Source: CALNYZ01 sp942490945 (lineage in GTDB: Bacteria > Pseudomonadota > Gammaproteobacteria > UBA6429 > Thiohalophilaceae). Taken from it: a stretch of 64,000 nucleotides of DNA. The number at the start of each line of letters is the position of its first letter. Within the stretch, counting starts at the first letter, position 1. The DNA lies in NCBI GenBank assembly GCA_942490945.1, contig CALNYZ010000017.1, forward strand, positions 186,001 through 250,000, in the 5' to 3' direction. Shown in pieces: positions 27,525 to 37,975 of this stretch. The notes under the pieces were generated by a model that saw only the letters and a program-made list of their open reading frames with translations, had not been told where the DNA came from and made no database searches. The translations under genes and the position numbers were made by a program.

Positions 27525-27794
27525 ATGAAACAACAGCCAATCGAAATAACAAACAAACTTGGTTTGCATGCACGAGCTGCTGCAAAATTTGTTACAACGG
27601 CGTCAAAATATGAATCCGAAGTACTACTGGGTTCTAACGAAAAATTTGTCAATGGTAAAAGTATCATGGGTGTAATGATGCTGGCCGCCAACAAAGGTAC
27701 ACATCTTGTTATCAAGGTAAATGGTCCGGACGAGGATGCTGCATTAGCCGAGCTCGTCGAACTCGTTAACAACAAGTTTGACGAAGAATGTTGA
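27525..27794 (+). CDS. ptsH: Phosphocarrier protein HPr
   Basis: The 89-residue protein carries both regulatory sites: His15 in GLHARAA for enzyme I and Ser46 in GKSIMGVM for HprK. The presence of Ser46 with its hydrophobic surround fits the hprK gene upstream. It relays phosphate from enzyme I to the EIIA proteins. Confidence 0.95.
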   Translation: MKQQPIEITNKLGLHARAAAKFVTTASKYESEVLLGSNEKFVNGKSIMGVMMLAANKGTHLVIKVNGPDEDAALAELVELVNNKFDEEC

Positions 27795-27795
27795 A

Positions 27796-29541
27796 ATGAC
27801 CGTATGCTTTCATGGAATCGGCATCACCCCGCGTATAGCAATCGGTCCGGCACATGTGTTGTATCGCGATTTACCGGAAATCTCCGAATACGTTATTCCA
27901 CCCGAATATATCCAGGCAGAAGTACAACGTTACCAGGCAGCTCTCAAACAGGCGACCGATGAACTGACAAGTTTACGTGACAGTATCCCGACTTCTACAC
28001 CGGTAGAGATCACCTCTTTTATTGATACACACTTGTTAATGATGAATGATCCGATGTTTTCGGATATACCGATTGAACTGATAACCGTCGCCAATTGCAA
28101 TGCTGAATGGGCGCTCAAACAGCAACATCAAAATATAGTCAATGTGTTCACCCAGATGGATGATGCGTATTTACGTACCAGAAGAGACGACGTCAATCAC
28201 GTAGTCAATGCCATTATGAGCGCCTTGTTAAGCAGTGCGGTTTATCACGGCGCGACTCCCTTGCAGGAACAGCCGCTGGCCGGACATGTGCTGATCGCGG
28301 CGGATATTTCACCATCAGAAATAGTACTTTATTATCATCAGGGAATCAGTGCTATCGTTACCGAAGCCGGTGGACCAACCTCACATACTGCCATCCTGGC
28401 AAAAAGTCTCAACATCCCCGCTATCGTTGGCCTGCACAATATACAGGACTACATAGAAGAAGGTGAAACCGTTGCTATTGATGGGCGATTTGGCCTGGTA
28501 TTAACCGCCTTAGATGATGCATCCTTACTGCATTATCACCAGTTAAAACAGCAACAAAATGCAACCGCACTGGAATTAACCAAGCTCAGCGGTCAGCTTG
28601 CCGTTACACTTGACGGTACAGCAATCAAACTTTTTGCCAATACCGAACTGCCCGAAGAACTTGCCTTACTCGACGAGCTAAACGTGGATGGCATAGGTTT
28701 GTACCGTACCGAGTTTCTCTATATGAATCGCTCACAAATTCCTGATGAAGAGGAGCAATTAAAAGCTTATCGGGAAGTTATCGACTACCTTGATGGTCGC
28801 CCGTTGACACTCAGAACACTTGATATTGGAGCCGACAAGACATTACAAATTCCCGAATTCGCACACTCCAAGGCTACCAACCCGGCATTAAGTTTGCGCG
28901 CTATTCGTTTGTGTCTGAATGAACCCGGTCTGTTTATTCCACAATTACGCGCAGTGTTACGTGCATCCGCGTATGGACCTGTTCGGTTAATGATACCCAT
29001 GCTCTCCACAACACATGAAGCGTTGCAAACCATCAATTTGATTGAGCACACAAAAGCACAACTTAAAGCTGAAAAGATCAAGTTTGACGACAAAATAAAA
29101 ATAGGTGCCATGATTGAAGTCCCGGCTGCGGCTGTTAGTGCCATGATGTTTACAAAATATCTGGATTTTCTGTCCATTGGTACAAACGATCTGATTCAAT
29201 ATACGCTGGCTATTGACCGCGTGGATGATGAGGTAAATTATCTGTACGATCCGGTTCATCCTGCTGTCATCCAGCTAATTGCTACCACTATTCGTGCCGG
29301 TCAACTTGCAAATATTCCGGTTTCGATGTGTGGTGAAATGGCTGCCGAATCGCGTTATACACGCGTGTTGCTTGGCCTTGGACTGACAGAATTCAGTATG
29401 CATCCAAATTCTATTCTTGAAGTAAAGCAGCAAATTCTGCAATCCAATCTGCCAGACCTTAAGAATCAGTGTCAAACTTTGCTACAAAGTACCGATATCG
29501 AACACTATCTCGACACACTCGACAAGATTAATTACCATTAA
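27796..29541 (+). CDS. ptsI: Phosphoenolpyruvate-protein phosphotransferase (enzyme I)
   Basis: The protein has about 581 residues from the ATG at 27796 (MTVCFHGIG). A TTG at 27778 inside the HPr gene is a less likely start. The phospho-His is at about residue 197 in GGPTSHTAIL, and the PEP-binding barrel shows MIEVPAAAV, GTNDLIQYT and the catalytic Cys in SMCGEMA. The N-terminal GAF domain of PtsP (EI-Ntr) is absent. It takes phosphate from PEP to HPr. Confidence 0.95.
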   Translation: MTVCFHGIGITPRIAIGPAHVLYRDLPEISEYVIPPEYIQAEVQRYQAALKQATDELTSLRDSIPTSTPVEITSFIDTHLLMMNDPMFSDIPIELITVANCNAEWALKQQHQNIVNVFTQMDDAYLRTRRDDVNHVVNAIMSALLSSAVYHGATPLQEQPLAGHVLIAADISPSEIVLYYHQGISAIVTEAGGPTSHTAILAKSLNIPAIVGLHNIQDYIEEGETVAIDGRFGLVLTALDDASLLHYHQLKQQQNATALELTKLSGQLAVTLDGTAIKLFANTELPEELALLDELNVDGIGLYRTEFLYMNRSQIPDEEEQLKAYREVIDYLDGRPLTLRTLDIGADKTLQIPEFAHSKATNPALSLRAIRLCLNEPGLFIPQLRAVLRASAYGPVRLMIPMLSTTHEALQTINLIEHTKAQLKAEKIKFDDKIKIGAMIEVPAAAVSAMMFTKYLDFLSIGTNDLIQYTLAIDRVDDEVNYLYDPVHPAVIQLIATTIRAGQLANIPVSMCGEMAAESRYTRVLLGLGLTEFSMHPNSILEVKQQILQSNLPDLKNQCQTLLQSTDIEHYLDTLDKINYH

Positions 29542-29585
29542 TTCACCTTTTAATTACACCCTGCTAGACTACTGGCTAGCCAGAT

Positions 29586-29604
29586 CTTGCCAGTTAATGG
29601 CAAG
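29586..29604 (+). terminator. Hairpin between ptsI and mgtE, possible terminator
   Basis: A perfect 7-bp stem, CTTGCCA (29586-29592) with TGGCAAG (29598-29604), has a 5-base loop and is followed by TCTGTTTTCTC. It lies 45 bases after the ptsI stop and 33 before the mgtE start. The tail has a T run but is not strong. A role in the mgtE leader is also possible. Confidence 0.5.
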
Positions 29605-29636
29605 TCTGTTTTCTCATCCATCATAAGTGGTTCAGT

Positions 29637-30983
29637 ATGGAACAAGAACAAACACCCGACATTCTGCATTTATTTACCGACTGCATTGAAAGGGAAGACT
29701 GTGATCAGATTGATCACATGCTTCATGATATGTATCCGGCGGATATCGCACATGTTCTTGAGGCGTTACCTGTCAGTCAACGTGAACAGATATGGAAACG
29801 TGTACCCAGCGAACATGAAGGTGAAATTCTTGTTCATCTGAATGAGGATGCGCGGGCAGCGTTAATGCGCACCATGGCGCCCGAGCAGCTGGTTGCCGCA
29901 ACTGAAACCCTCGATACGGATGACCTCGCTGACATTCTGCCTGAAATGCCGCAGGCTGTTATACAGGAACTGCTGTTGACCATGGAACAGCAGGATCGGG
30001 AACGACTGAAGTCTGTATTGTCCTATGCAGATGATACAGCCGGTGGCCTGATGGATCTTAGCACTACCATGATTCGTGCTGACATTACATTAGACGTGGT
30101 ATTTCGCTACCTGCGTCGTATTGGCTCCTTGGCAGAAGGAACAGATAATCTCTACGTCGTTAATCGTGACAGCATCTACCTTGGACTATTACCTTTATCA
30201 ACACTTCTCACCAGCGACCCGAATTTGATGGTTGCGGATGTTATGCATACAGATGTTGAAGGCATTAACGCCGAAACACATGTACGTGATGTTGTGAACC
30301 TGTTTGAACGGCGCGATTTAATCACAGCACCGGTTGTCGATGCAGATAACAAGCTGCTCGGACGTATTACCATTGATGACGTGGTAGACGTCATACGTGA
30401 TGAAGCCGAACACTCCTTAATGAGTATGGCGGGTATGAACGAGGAAGATGACATGTTCGCACCTGTTGTCACCAGTACACGGCGACGTGCATTATGGCTT
30501 GGCGTAAATTTACTGACAGCCTTGCTTGCTTCCTGGGTAATCAGCCGTTTCGGCGCCACCATTGAAAAGCAGGTTGCGTTGGCCATCTTGATGCCCATCG
30601 TCGCCAGCATGGGTGGCATTGCCGGGAGTCAGACTTTAACCCTTGTCATCCGCGGCATGGCACTGGGGCAAATTGTTTCGTCTAATGCGAAACGTTTGTT
30701 AATAAAAGAATTATGGGTTGGCGCACTGAACGGTTTAATCTGGGCGGTCGTCATTGCAACCATTGCCGGTGCCTGGTTTGACAGTATGCGTCTGAGTATG
30801 ATTATTGCGACCGCAATACTGATTAATTTGCTCGTTGCTGCTTTCTCCGGCCTGACAATTCCATTAATGTTAAAACGTTTTGGTGCAGACCCTGCCCTGG
30901 CAGGAACTGTTGTTCTGACAACCGTAACGGATGTTATTGGTTTTATGGCTTTTCTCGGACTTGCCACCATCTTTCTGGTTTAG
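29637..30983 (+). CDS. mgtE: Magnesium transporter MgtE
   Basis: The 448-residue protein has an MgtE N domain (about 20-125), two CBS domains (about 130-250) and five C-terminal membrane helices with the pore motif PIVASMGGIAGSQ and GTVVLTTVTDVIGF. It is a Mg2+ channel gated by cytoplasmic Mg2+ through the N and CBS domains. darP follows 9 bases later. Confidence 0.96.
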   Translation: MEQEQTPDILHLFTDCIEREDCDQIDHMLHDMYPADIAHVLEALPVSQREQIWKRVPSEHEGEILVHLNEDARAALMRTMAPEQLVAATETLDTDDLADILPEMPQAVIQELLLTMEQQDRERLKSVLSYADDTAGGLMDLSTTMIRADITLDVVFRYLRRIGSLAEGTDNLYVVNRDSIYLGLLPLSTLLTSDPNLMVADVMHTDVEGINAETHVRDVVNLFERRDLITAPVVDADNKLLGRITIDDVVDVIRDEAEHSLMSMAGMNEEDDMFAPVVTSTRRRALWLGVNLLTALLASWVISRFGATIEKQVALAILMPIVASMGGIAGSQTLTLVIRGMALGQIVSSNAKRLLIKELWVGALNGLIWAVVIATIAGAWFDSMRLSMIIATAILINLLVAAFSGLTIPLMLKRFGADPALAGTVVLTTVTDVIGFMAFLGLATIFLV

Positions 30984-30992
30984 CAATTTATT

Positions 30993-31496
30993 ATGAATGA
31001 TTTCAACGAAGAATTACCGGTTAGCAAGTCACAACTAAAACGTGAAGCGCACGCCGCCCAGGAATTGGGTGAACGACTGGTAGACCTGAAACCATCACAA
31101 CTTAAAAAGCTGTCTCTGAGTGACAATATATATCAGGCGATCATTCATGCGCAGTCCTTGCAAGGTAAACACGGCGCACTAAAACGCCAGTTACAATATC
31201 TTGGCAAACTGATGCGAGAAGTTGACAGCAATGAAATCAGCCTTGCGCTTGAAAAACTCATACAACCACACAAGGATGACGTGAAACGACTGCACCAGAT
31301 TGAGAAATGGCGCGATCGGCTTGTTGCGGAGGGCGATAGTGCCTTGAATGTCTTTTTTGACAATTATGAAGTAATGGATCGTCAATTATTGAGACAACTG
31401 GTTCGTAATTCGCAGGCGAAAGATGCGGCACAATCACTACGCGCCAAACGTAAGCTGTTCCAACTCATTGAACAGTCCATTCCTGTCGGGTCCTGA
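30993..31496 (+). CDS. darP: Ribosome-associated protein DarP (YjgA, DUF615)
   Basis: The 167-residue, charged, helical protein has the family pattern SKSQLKREAHAAQELGERLV and PSQLKKLSLSDNIYQAI. DarP acts late in 50S subunit assembly. It follows mgtE and converges on the nitrilase gene, with only 2 bases between the two stop codons. Confidence 0.92.
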   Translation: MNDFNEELPVSKSQLKREAHAAQELGERLVDLKPSQLKKLSLSDNIYQAIIHAQSLQGKHGALKRQLQYLGKLMREVDSNEISLALEKLIQPHKDDVKRLHQIEKWRDRLVAEGDSALNVFFDNYEVMDRQLLRQLVRNSQAKDAAQSLRAKRKLFQLIEQSIPVGS

Positions 31497-31498
31497 AC

Positions 31499-32329
31499 TC
31501 AGTTGATATTACAGGGAATACGTCGATGCGTCAGGGCAGGGAAATGTTGACGGGTTTTTCGTAACGTATCCAGATCCAGATCTGCAATAACAAAACCGGC
31601 GCCACTGGGCAGTCTGTCCAGCACATTTCCCCATGGATCAACAATCATACTGTCACCGTACGTTTCACGGCCATTAACATGATAACCACCCTGTGCTGCG
31701 GCAATAACATAACTCAGATTTTCAATTGCACGTGCACGTATCAATGTTTCCCAGTGCGCGCGCCCGGTATTTGCCGTAAATGCTGAAGGCAAAGCGATAA
31801 ACTCCATACCTTCATCCAACATACGGCGAAATAATTCCGGAAAACGTAAATCATAACAAACTGCAACGCCCATACGACCAAATGGTGTTTCGACAACAAG
31901 CACCTGATCACCAGCATCAATGACGTCAGATTCATTGTAAGTCTCGGTTTCATTTACTGTTACATCAAACAGATGAATCTTGTCATAACGGGCAACACAT
32001 TCACCCTGACTGTTATAAATCATGCTGGCCGCACGCACATGATCTGAATGATCCGTGGCAATCGGTATTGTGCCACCGACAATCCAGACGCGGTGTTTTT
32101 CTGACAGTTGTGAAACGAAATCCTGGATTTGCCCGCTACCACTATGCTCGCTGATTTTTAACAAATCGTTCTGCTGCATGGTCATTGCTGCAAAGTTTTC
32201 AGGCAACACAACCAGTTCTGCACCTGCATCTGCTGCATAACTTACCCAACGCCCTGCTTCATTCAGATTCGCTGATACGTTGGGTCCCGATGCCATTTGG
32301 ATGGCAGCGATTCTTTTTATACCTGTCAT
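31499..32329 (-). CDS. Carbon-nitrogen hydrolase (nitrilase family, YbeM/Nit2-like)
   Basis: The 276-residue protein has the Glu-Lys-Cys triad: Glu in VVLPENFA, Lys in RYDKIHLFD and Cys in GVAVCYDLRFPELFR. The closest functional relatives by motif are omega-amidase/deaminated-glutathione amidase (Nit1/Nit2). It is at the downstream end of the yhdP-rng block. Confidence 0.9.
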   Translation of the reverse strand: MTGIKRIAAIQMASGPNVSANLNEAGRWVSYAADAGAELVVLPENFAAMTMQQNDLLKISEHSGSGQIQDFVSQLSEKHRVWIVGGTIPIATDHSDHVRAASMIYNSQGECVARYDKIHLFDVTVNETETYNESDVIDAGDQVLVVETPFGRMGVAVCYDLRFPELFRRMLDEGMEFIALPSAFTANTGRAHWETLIRARAIENLSYVIAAAQGGYHVNGRETYGDSMIVDPWGNVLDRLPSGAGFVIADLDLDTLRKTRQHFPALTHRRIPCNIN

Positions 32330-32366
32330 ATGTTATCTCAAGTTATTTTTGGTGTTATTCGGTGTT

Positions 32367-32705
32367 CTACTGCGATTTTTTGGTGACTAACAAATCGAGC
32401 ATATTCACATCGGTGCTTCCTGGTTGCATACGGATCATACTGGAATCAACACCGAGCGATGTTAACCAACCTTTTAATTCTGATGCCCACAGGACACCGG
32501 ATTCCCCGCCGGGGTAACGGATGGTTATTTGGTTAGCATCTTGTGCATCAAGTAAATTTACCGCGTTGCGAATCGCCGACATTTGCATAACAGTTTCTGC
32601 ACGCTTGGGTTGTGCCCATTGTGCAGATGATAATTTGAATTCTTGTGCTGCCAGTACGTTTGTTGTCATCAAACCAGCTAATAATATCGATACTAATATG
32701 CGCAT
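32367..32705 (-). CDS. Small exported protein of unknown function
   Basis: The 112-residue protein has a clear signal peptide (MRILVSILLAGLMTTNVLAA, cut near residue 20). The mature part has an IRYPGGESGVLWASEL segment and a LTSLGVDSSMIRMQPGS segment, which look like a compact alpha/beta fold of the kind that compares lengths or angles to an anchor. I do not recognise the family. It lies 4 bases after yhdP, so it is probably in its operon and may act in the periplasm with it. Confidence 0.7.
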   Translation of the reverse strand: MRILVSILLAGLMTTNVLAAQEFKLSSAQWAQPKRAETVMQMSAIRNAVNLLDAQDANQITIRYPGGESGVLWASELKGWLTSLGVDSSMIRMQPGSTDVNMLDLLVTKKSQ

Positions 32706-32708
32706 AGT

Positions 32709-35700
32709 TTATCCTGTTCCTTCTTCACTAAATTCAATAATAGGGTCCTGAGTTTGAGGCGTATCCGGCTTATCCGCATTTAACTGTTTAATAACGGGTT
32801 TATCCCAATTACCACTTATATGATAAATGCGTTGTATAGATTCATCGACATCATCGCCAAATAACTGGCGAAAAAACAATACAATTGCACCGATTTGTGC
32901 ACCAAATAGCAAACCACTCGGCAAGGCCAGTGAATCACTTACTTGTGGTATTACAGTAACGTACTGATCAAAATCCTTTTCACTCAGTCCGGTCCGGCCA
33001 GTAATATTGACCGTCGCAACCGGACTGATAATTTTCATGTCTTCAGTATAGGCGTTACCTTCCAGCACGTGAACATCACCTTTAATAAAATCAAAACTGA
33101 ATCCTGACTTAAATGTATCTCGAAAATCCAGCAATAACCGTCTCGGTAACGCAGTTATGCTCAGCAATCCCAGCAAACGACCGGCGCCAGCTTCCACTTT
33201 CAGAAATCGTCCATCAGTGATATTAGATTTGATTTCTCCATTCAATCTTTTCAAGGCAAACGATCCGGGTGATCCGGGCCACTTCAAAACACCTTGTACC
33301 TCACCAGCGCCATTTTCAATTGCAGATGCAAAACCCATTCTGCCGAGTAATTGCCCAAAGTTGTCACTTTTTAATATACCTTTGGCTACCGTTAAATGTT
33401 GGCCGTGTACATAAGTCCAGTCTGCAATTCCTTGCACCACAAGATTCTCATCGTTCACGTTAAAATCATTTATACGTAAACCGTTTTCAATTTTTGTAGT
33501 ATAAAATGTCGTTTTACCAAATCTGATGTTATCAAACTCGAGTTGACCTATTTTTGCGTCCATTAATGGCAGCGTTCTTGGTGGCGATGGCGGTCGAGGT
33601 TTTTTGTAATTGTCTTTTTTGAATTGCACCCTGTCCATATCTGTGTATATAGGAATACCTAAAAATGGCTGATTTTTGGCATTACGCGTTGTATCAAGCG
33701 CCTCCAGCCAGTCACGTAGTGAAAAATCCAGTAACGTCCCCGAGACGCGCATTATATTTTTTTCAGGCAAGCTGGTATCGGCATCTTTTAGCGCGAATTC
33801 TCCACGCAATAACTTTGCGCCATTTTTTGGCAAGGATACGTCCATGGCGGCTGATAATTTTTCACCAAATTTTACTCTGGATTCAATCCTGCCTTTTTCA
33901 ACCAGTGTCAGTTCCATGAAGGTCGGAAGAGTGCTGTCAGCCGGTTTTGACATTGGTGATGGCAAGGTACTTTCTATTTGCTTCAAATCAGATACAGCCT
34001 TGAATTTCGCCGGATGGATAACATTGTTTTTATCTTTATAGCGGAACGTAAATGCACCTTTCCAATCAGTATTGCCGTGTATATGATCGTATCCCGGCAT
34101 GTTGAACTTTTTCATCATACGTGCTATTTCAATATTGCCGCGCATAATCAGTTCAAGTTGTCTTGCACCGTTCTTCATGCGTGTATAACCATCTATAATG
34201 GTTTTACCTCGCTGTATGTTGGCAGTGATATTGCGGGCATATTGTTTTTTATCAGAAAAATTCCAGCGTCCGGTAATATTTTCGACATCCAGTTTTCCAT
34301 CCACCAGGAATGCATGTACATTTTCGACATCAAGATGCCCTCTGAATCCCAGTGGACTGTGTTTTTTTACTTCGTCATCAAGCGGAACATGTAAATGTAC
34401 TTTCAAATCTCCAGCACCAACAAATCTCGCCGCATCAACAAAGTCTTTTGCTTGCGGTAACATAGGTGTTGTAGTGAGATAAGTTGCAATATCAGTCAAT
34501 TTTGCCTTGACCAATCCATCGATGCTGACTTCCGGGGATTTAAAGTCCTTTATAGTCGCCACCATATGATCAGTCTTACTCTGTAACATTTTTGCATGGT
34601 GAACATCCAGATGCATATCCCTGGAAGTGAACATGGCTGATAACTTTGCATCATAAATTTTTGGCCAGTTCTTCTGGTAATCAATTTCAACATTCGTTGC
34701 ATTAAATGACGCCTTGAATGTACCTGGCTTGTCACGAAACGGGAAATTCTTCACGCGGCCGTTAAATACAACGAATCCGTCGGAGGCAGTACCTGAATTT
34801 ATAGCGGTTCTTAACCATGAAATGAGTTTGGGTTTCATAACACTCACAGGCATATAATTTCGCACCTGCTTGCCATCAACATCATTGGCGCTTGTTTGCA
34901 GATCCAGATAAATTGATTCCGGATGTTTCTCAGAAATATGAGCTGAAACTGTGCTGATTGTTTTGAAATCGTTATTAATGATTTCCAGATTTTTTGTGGT
35001 AACAACCCAGTGTCCGGTATTTCTTTTCCAGTTAATCCTGCCTTTTAACTTTGACAAACCGATATTGCGTTCAAAAATTCGCGGAAATTTAGCTACCACG
35101 TTTTCAGAGTCCAGAGTTAACCCCCCTGAATTATTTCCGGCAGAAATATATCCTTTTGCGCCGGTTATCCCGGGAATTTTCTTGTAAGGTTCAACAGAAA
35201 CACCATCGAATTCGGTAGTTACTGCATAATTTGACTTGTCGCCCTCTGTCTGTAACTGGAAATGTAAATTTTTTATATCACCCTGTGGCTTTAATCTGTT
35301 TAACAAATCAGATTGCTGTCTGGAAAAATAGTCAGTTTTATCAAGTACTGATTGCACATCCTGAATTCGAATAAAATCAAGCTCGGCGCGGAAGGTTTTA
35401 TTATTTGATTCGTCAATAAAACTGGCAAAACGGAAATCTGTTTCTGGCCACTTGCCACCTTGCCCAATGAAATTAAAGTTATTTACCCGTAAGTACCAGT
35501 CTTTCTCGCCAGACTTCCACGCCAACTGACCGCTCACTGCATTGACTTTTAATGTTTTATTGGTCGTTTGCCTTGTTAACAACAGATTATTCGCTTCGAT
35601 TAACGCCTTTAATTCTTTCAGTTTACCACTATCCCATATCCCCCACATTTTGACATCAAACAAACCTTCATTTATTGCAACATCTTTAATGTCGGGTTTT

Positions 35701-36461
35701 AATCCCCATTCATTGACAGCGACTGCATCACCATGAATGTAAAAATTTCCCTTCCATTTCACCGGATCAAGAATATCACCGTAGACGTCAAACGCAAGTA
35801 CCACATTCTTGCCTACTTTTTCCGGTAACGTGAACCCCCCGGTAAATTGATGGCGGTCGTCCTGGTTACGCAAGCTGAGTTTGTGACTGTGAAGTTTTCT
35901 GGGTTTTTGACCGGCTTTTATGTCATGCCAGATTACAGTACTATCCTGAATAATCAGACTGCTACGGTGGAATAGCCAGTCGGAAAGTTCCGATGATTGG
36001 TCTTCTGCATTTAAGACGAACTCGGAACCCAATTCATCGACGCCCAATCCCTGCACCTGAAACTTGCCGTTTTTCAATCGTGTTATTCTTAACTCAAGAC
36101 CTGAAACGGTCAGATTTTTCGGGATAAATTTCTGGTAGGCAATTGAATCGAAGACTGAAACACTGACACGTATTTCGGAAAACTTTATCAGCTCATTTTT
36201 ACTCTTTGATTTAAGCATGCGCACGTTTTTAAAAATAAGCGTGGGCGAGAGGCCCACCAAACGGGCATCCATTTCTTCAATATAAACCGGCCTTTCCAGC
36301 AAAGTACCCAGTTGTGATTCAATATATTCCCGACGATCGCCAAGATCTGGTATGAACACGCGTATCACGGTTAATGAAACCGCCACCAATACCAGTACAG
36401 TCACAACAGAATAAAGTGTCAGTATTTTACAACGCGTGAAAAATGTTTTTGTTTTCTGCAA
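32709..36461 (-). CDS. yhdP: AsmA-like envelope lipid transport protein YhdP
   Basis: The 1250-residue protein has one N-terminal membrane helix (about 15-35), a DUF3971 region and an AsmA-like C-terminus (from about 1000, including LGLLSITALPRRLLLDFRD). The length is close to E. coli YhdP (about 1270). YhdP family proteins form long hydrophobic grooves across the periplasm and carry phospholipid to the outer membrane, opposite in direction to Mla. It follows rng, as in E. coli. Confidence 0.94.
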   Translation of the reverse strand: MQKTKTFFTRCKILTLYSVVTVLVLVAVSLTVIRVFIPDLGDRREYIESQLGTLLERPVYIEEMDARLVGLSPTLIFKNVRMLKSKSKNELIKFSEIRVSVSVFDSIAYQKFIPKNLTVSGLELRITRLKNGKFQVQGLGVDELGSEFVLNAEDQSSELSDWLFHRSSLIIQDSTVIWHDIKAGQKPRKLHSHKLSLRNQDDRHQFTGGFTLPEKVGKNVVLAFDVYGDILDPVKWKGNFYIHGDAVAVNEWGLKPDIKDVAINEGLFDVKMWGIWDSGKLKELKALIEANNLLLTRQTTNKTLKVNAVSGQLAWKSGEKDWYLRVNNFNFIGQGGKWPETDFRFASFIDESNNKTFRAELDFIRIQDVQSVLDKTDYFSRQQSDLLNRLKPQGDIKNLHFQLQTEGDKSNYAVTTEFDGVSVEPYKKIPGITGAKGYISAGNNSGGLTLDSENVVAKFPRIFERNIGLSKLKGRINWKRNTGHWVVTTKNLEIINNDFKTISTVSAHISEKHPESIYLDLQTSANDVDGKQVRNYMPVSVMKPKLISWLRTAINSGTASDGFVVFNGRVKNFPFRDKPGTFKASFNATNVEIDYQKNWPKIYDAKLSAMFTSRDMHLDVHHAKMLQSKTDHMVATIKDFKSPEVSIDGLVKAKLTDIATYLTTTPMLPQAKDFVDAARFVGAGDLKVHLHVPLDDEVKKHSPLGFRGHLDVENVHAFLVDGKLDVENITGRWNFSDKKQYARNITANIQRGKTIIDGYTRMKNGARQLELIMRGNIEIARMMKKFNMPGYDHIHGNTDWKGAFTFRYKDKNNVIHPAKFKAVSDLKQIESTLPSPMSKPADSTLPTFMELTLVEKGRIESRVKFGEKLSAAMDVSLPKNGAKLLRGEFALKDADTSLPEKNIMRVSGTLLDFSLRDWLEALDTTRNAKNQPFLGIPIYTDMDRVQFKKDNYKKPRPPSPPRTLPLMDAKIGQLEFDNIRFGKTTFYTTKIENGLRINDFNVNDENLVVQGIADWTYVHGQHLTVAKGILKSDNFGQLLGRMGFASAIENGAGEVQGVLKWPGSPGSFALKRLNGEIKSNITDGRFLKVEAGAGRLLGLLSITALPRRLLLDFRDTFKSGFSFDFIKGDVHVLEGNAYTEDMKIISPVATVNITGRTGLSEKDFDQYVTVIPQVSDSLALPSGLLFGAQIGAIVLFFRQLFGDDVDESIQRIYHISGNWDKPVIKQLNADKPDTPQTQDPIIEFSEEGTG

Positions 36462-36490
36462 ACTATGGTTACCTGCCTAACCAGAATGTA

Positions 36491-37975
36491 CTACATTGGT
36501 ACAACATCAAACTGCTCCTGCGTATATTCCGCTTCTACCTGCAAACCAATTGGTTTGCCAATAAATGTTTCAAGCTGGGCAACACTGGTGGATTCTTCAT
36601 CCAGCAATCTGTCTACCACCGTTTGCGAGGCAAGCACAAGGTATCGCTCCGCATCATACTGACGCGCCTCACGGAGTATTTCGCGAAAAATTTCATAGCA
36701 CATGGTTTCCGCAGTCATAATGTGTCCCCGACCATGACATGTTGGACAAGATTCACACAGGATATGTTCCAGACTTTCGCGAGTACGTTTGCGCGTCATC
36801 TGCACCAGTCCCAGAGTTGAAACTTCACTGATGTTTGTCTTGGCCTGATCGCGATCGAGATTTTTTTCCAGTGCACGCAACACCTGACGTTTATGCTCCG
36901 GATCAACCATATCAATAAAATCGATAATGATAATTCCACCCAGATTACGCAGTCTGAGTTGTCTTGCAATTGTCTGCGTTGCTTCAAGATTGGTTTTAAA
37001 GATAGTTTCTTCGAGATTTCGATGCCCGACATATGCACCCGTATTTACATCAACAGTTGTCATCGCCTCTGTCTGATCAATTATCAAATAACCACCGGAC
37101 TTGAGTTGCACTTTTGACTGCAGCGAATTGCGAATTTCATCTTCTACACCATAAATATCAAATATCGGCCGTTCACCCGGGTAGTATTCAATTCTGTCTA
37201 CAAGCTCGGGAATGAATTCCTCGGCAAACTGCACGGCTTTATTGAAAGTTTCACGACTATCAATACGGATTTTTTCGATAGTTGTGCCGCTGATATCGCG
37301 CATGGTTCGAATAACAAGCGGTAAATCTGAATAAATCAGACTTTCACTTTTTGCCTGCTCAATATTTTCATCGACAGATCGCCATAGCTTGTGCAAAAAT
37401 TCAATGTCGCTTTGCAGTGCAGCTTCACTCGCACCTTCTGCAACAGTACGAATAATATAACCACCGGGATACTTCCCTTCGGCGTGAGATATCACACAAT
37501 TCTTTAAACGCGTACGCTCCTGTTCGTCTTCTATTCGTTGCGATACGCCAATATGATCCGATGCCGGTATATAAACCAGATAACGTGAAGGTATGGATAA
37601 TTGTGTGGTGAGCCGTGCGCCTTTACTGCCGATGGGATCCTTGATGACCTGCACCACAACATCCTGCCCCTCTTTTAATCGTAACAACGCATCAACAGAC
37701 TTGGGGCGCGCATCGGATGTGTTGGTGTTGGTATCGTTTTCATCGACTACCGCGGTAATATCTGATTCATGTAAAAAAGCGGTACGATCCAGTCCCATCT
37801 CGACAAAAACAGCCTGCATACCGGGTAAGACTCTCGACACCTTGCCTTTATATATATTCCCTACCAGACCGCGTCGTCGAGCACGTTCTATATGGACTTC
37901 CTGCAATACACCGTTTTCAACATACGCAATACGTGTTTCCTGCGGTGTTACATTAATTAAAATTTCTTCACTCAT
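36491..37975 (-). CDS. rng: Ribonuclease G
   Basis: The 494-residue length is RNase G (no RNase E tail). It has an S1 domain (about 35-130), the catalytic DNase-I-like subdomain with IIIIDFIDM, and the zinc-link motif CESCPTCHGRG near 400. It processes 16S rRNA 5' ends and some mRNAs. Its ATG overlaps the maf stop by 8 bases. Confidence 0.96.
   Translation of the reverse strand: MSEEILINVTPQETRIAYVENGVLQEVHIERARRRGLVGNIYKGKVSRVLPGMQAVFVEMGLDRTAFLHESDITAVVDENDTNTNTSDARPKSVDALLRLKEGQDVVVQVIKDPIGSKGARLTTQLSIPSRYLVYIPASDHIGVSQRIEDEQERTRLKNCVISHAEGKYPGGYIIRTVAEGASEAALQSDIEFLHKLWRSVDENIEQAKSESLIYSDLPLVIRTMRDISGTTIEKIRIDSRETFNKAVQFAEEFIPELVDRIEYYPGERPIFDIYGVEDEIRNSLQSKVQLKSGGYLIIDQTEAMTTVDVNTGAYVGHRNLEETIFKTNLEATQTIARQLRLRNLGGIIIIDFIDMVDPEHKRQVLRALEKNLDRDQAKTNISEVSTLGLVQMTRKRTRESLEHILCESCPTCHGRGHIMTAETMCYEIFREILREARQYDAERYLVLASQTVVDRLLDEESTSVAQLETFIGKPIGLQVEAEYTQEQFDVVPM

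Noticed and set aside
31497..31498. Convergent darP and nitrilase ends only 2 bases apart
   Set aside because: Compact core-genome packing, no further structure seen; no separate interest.
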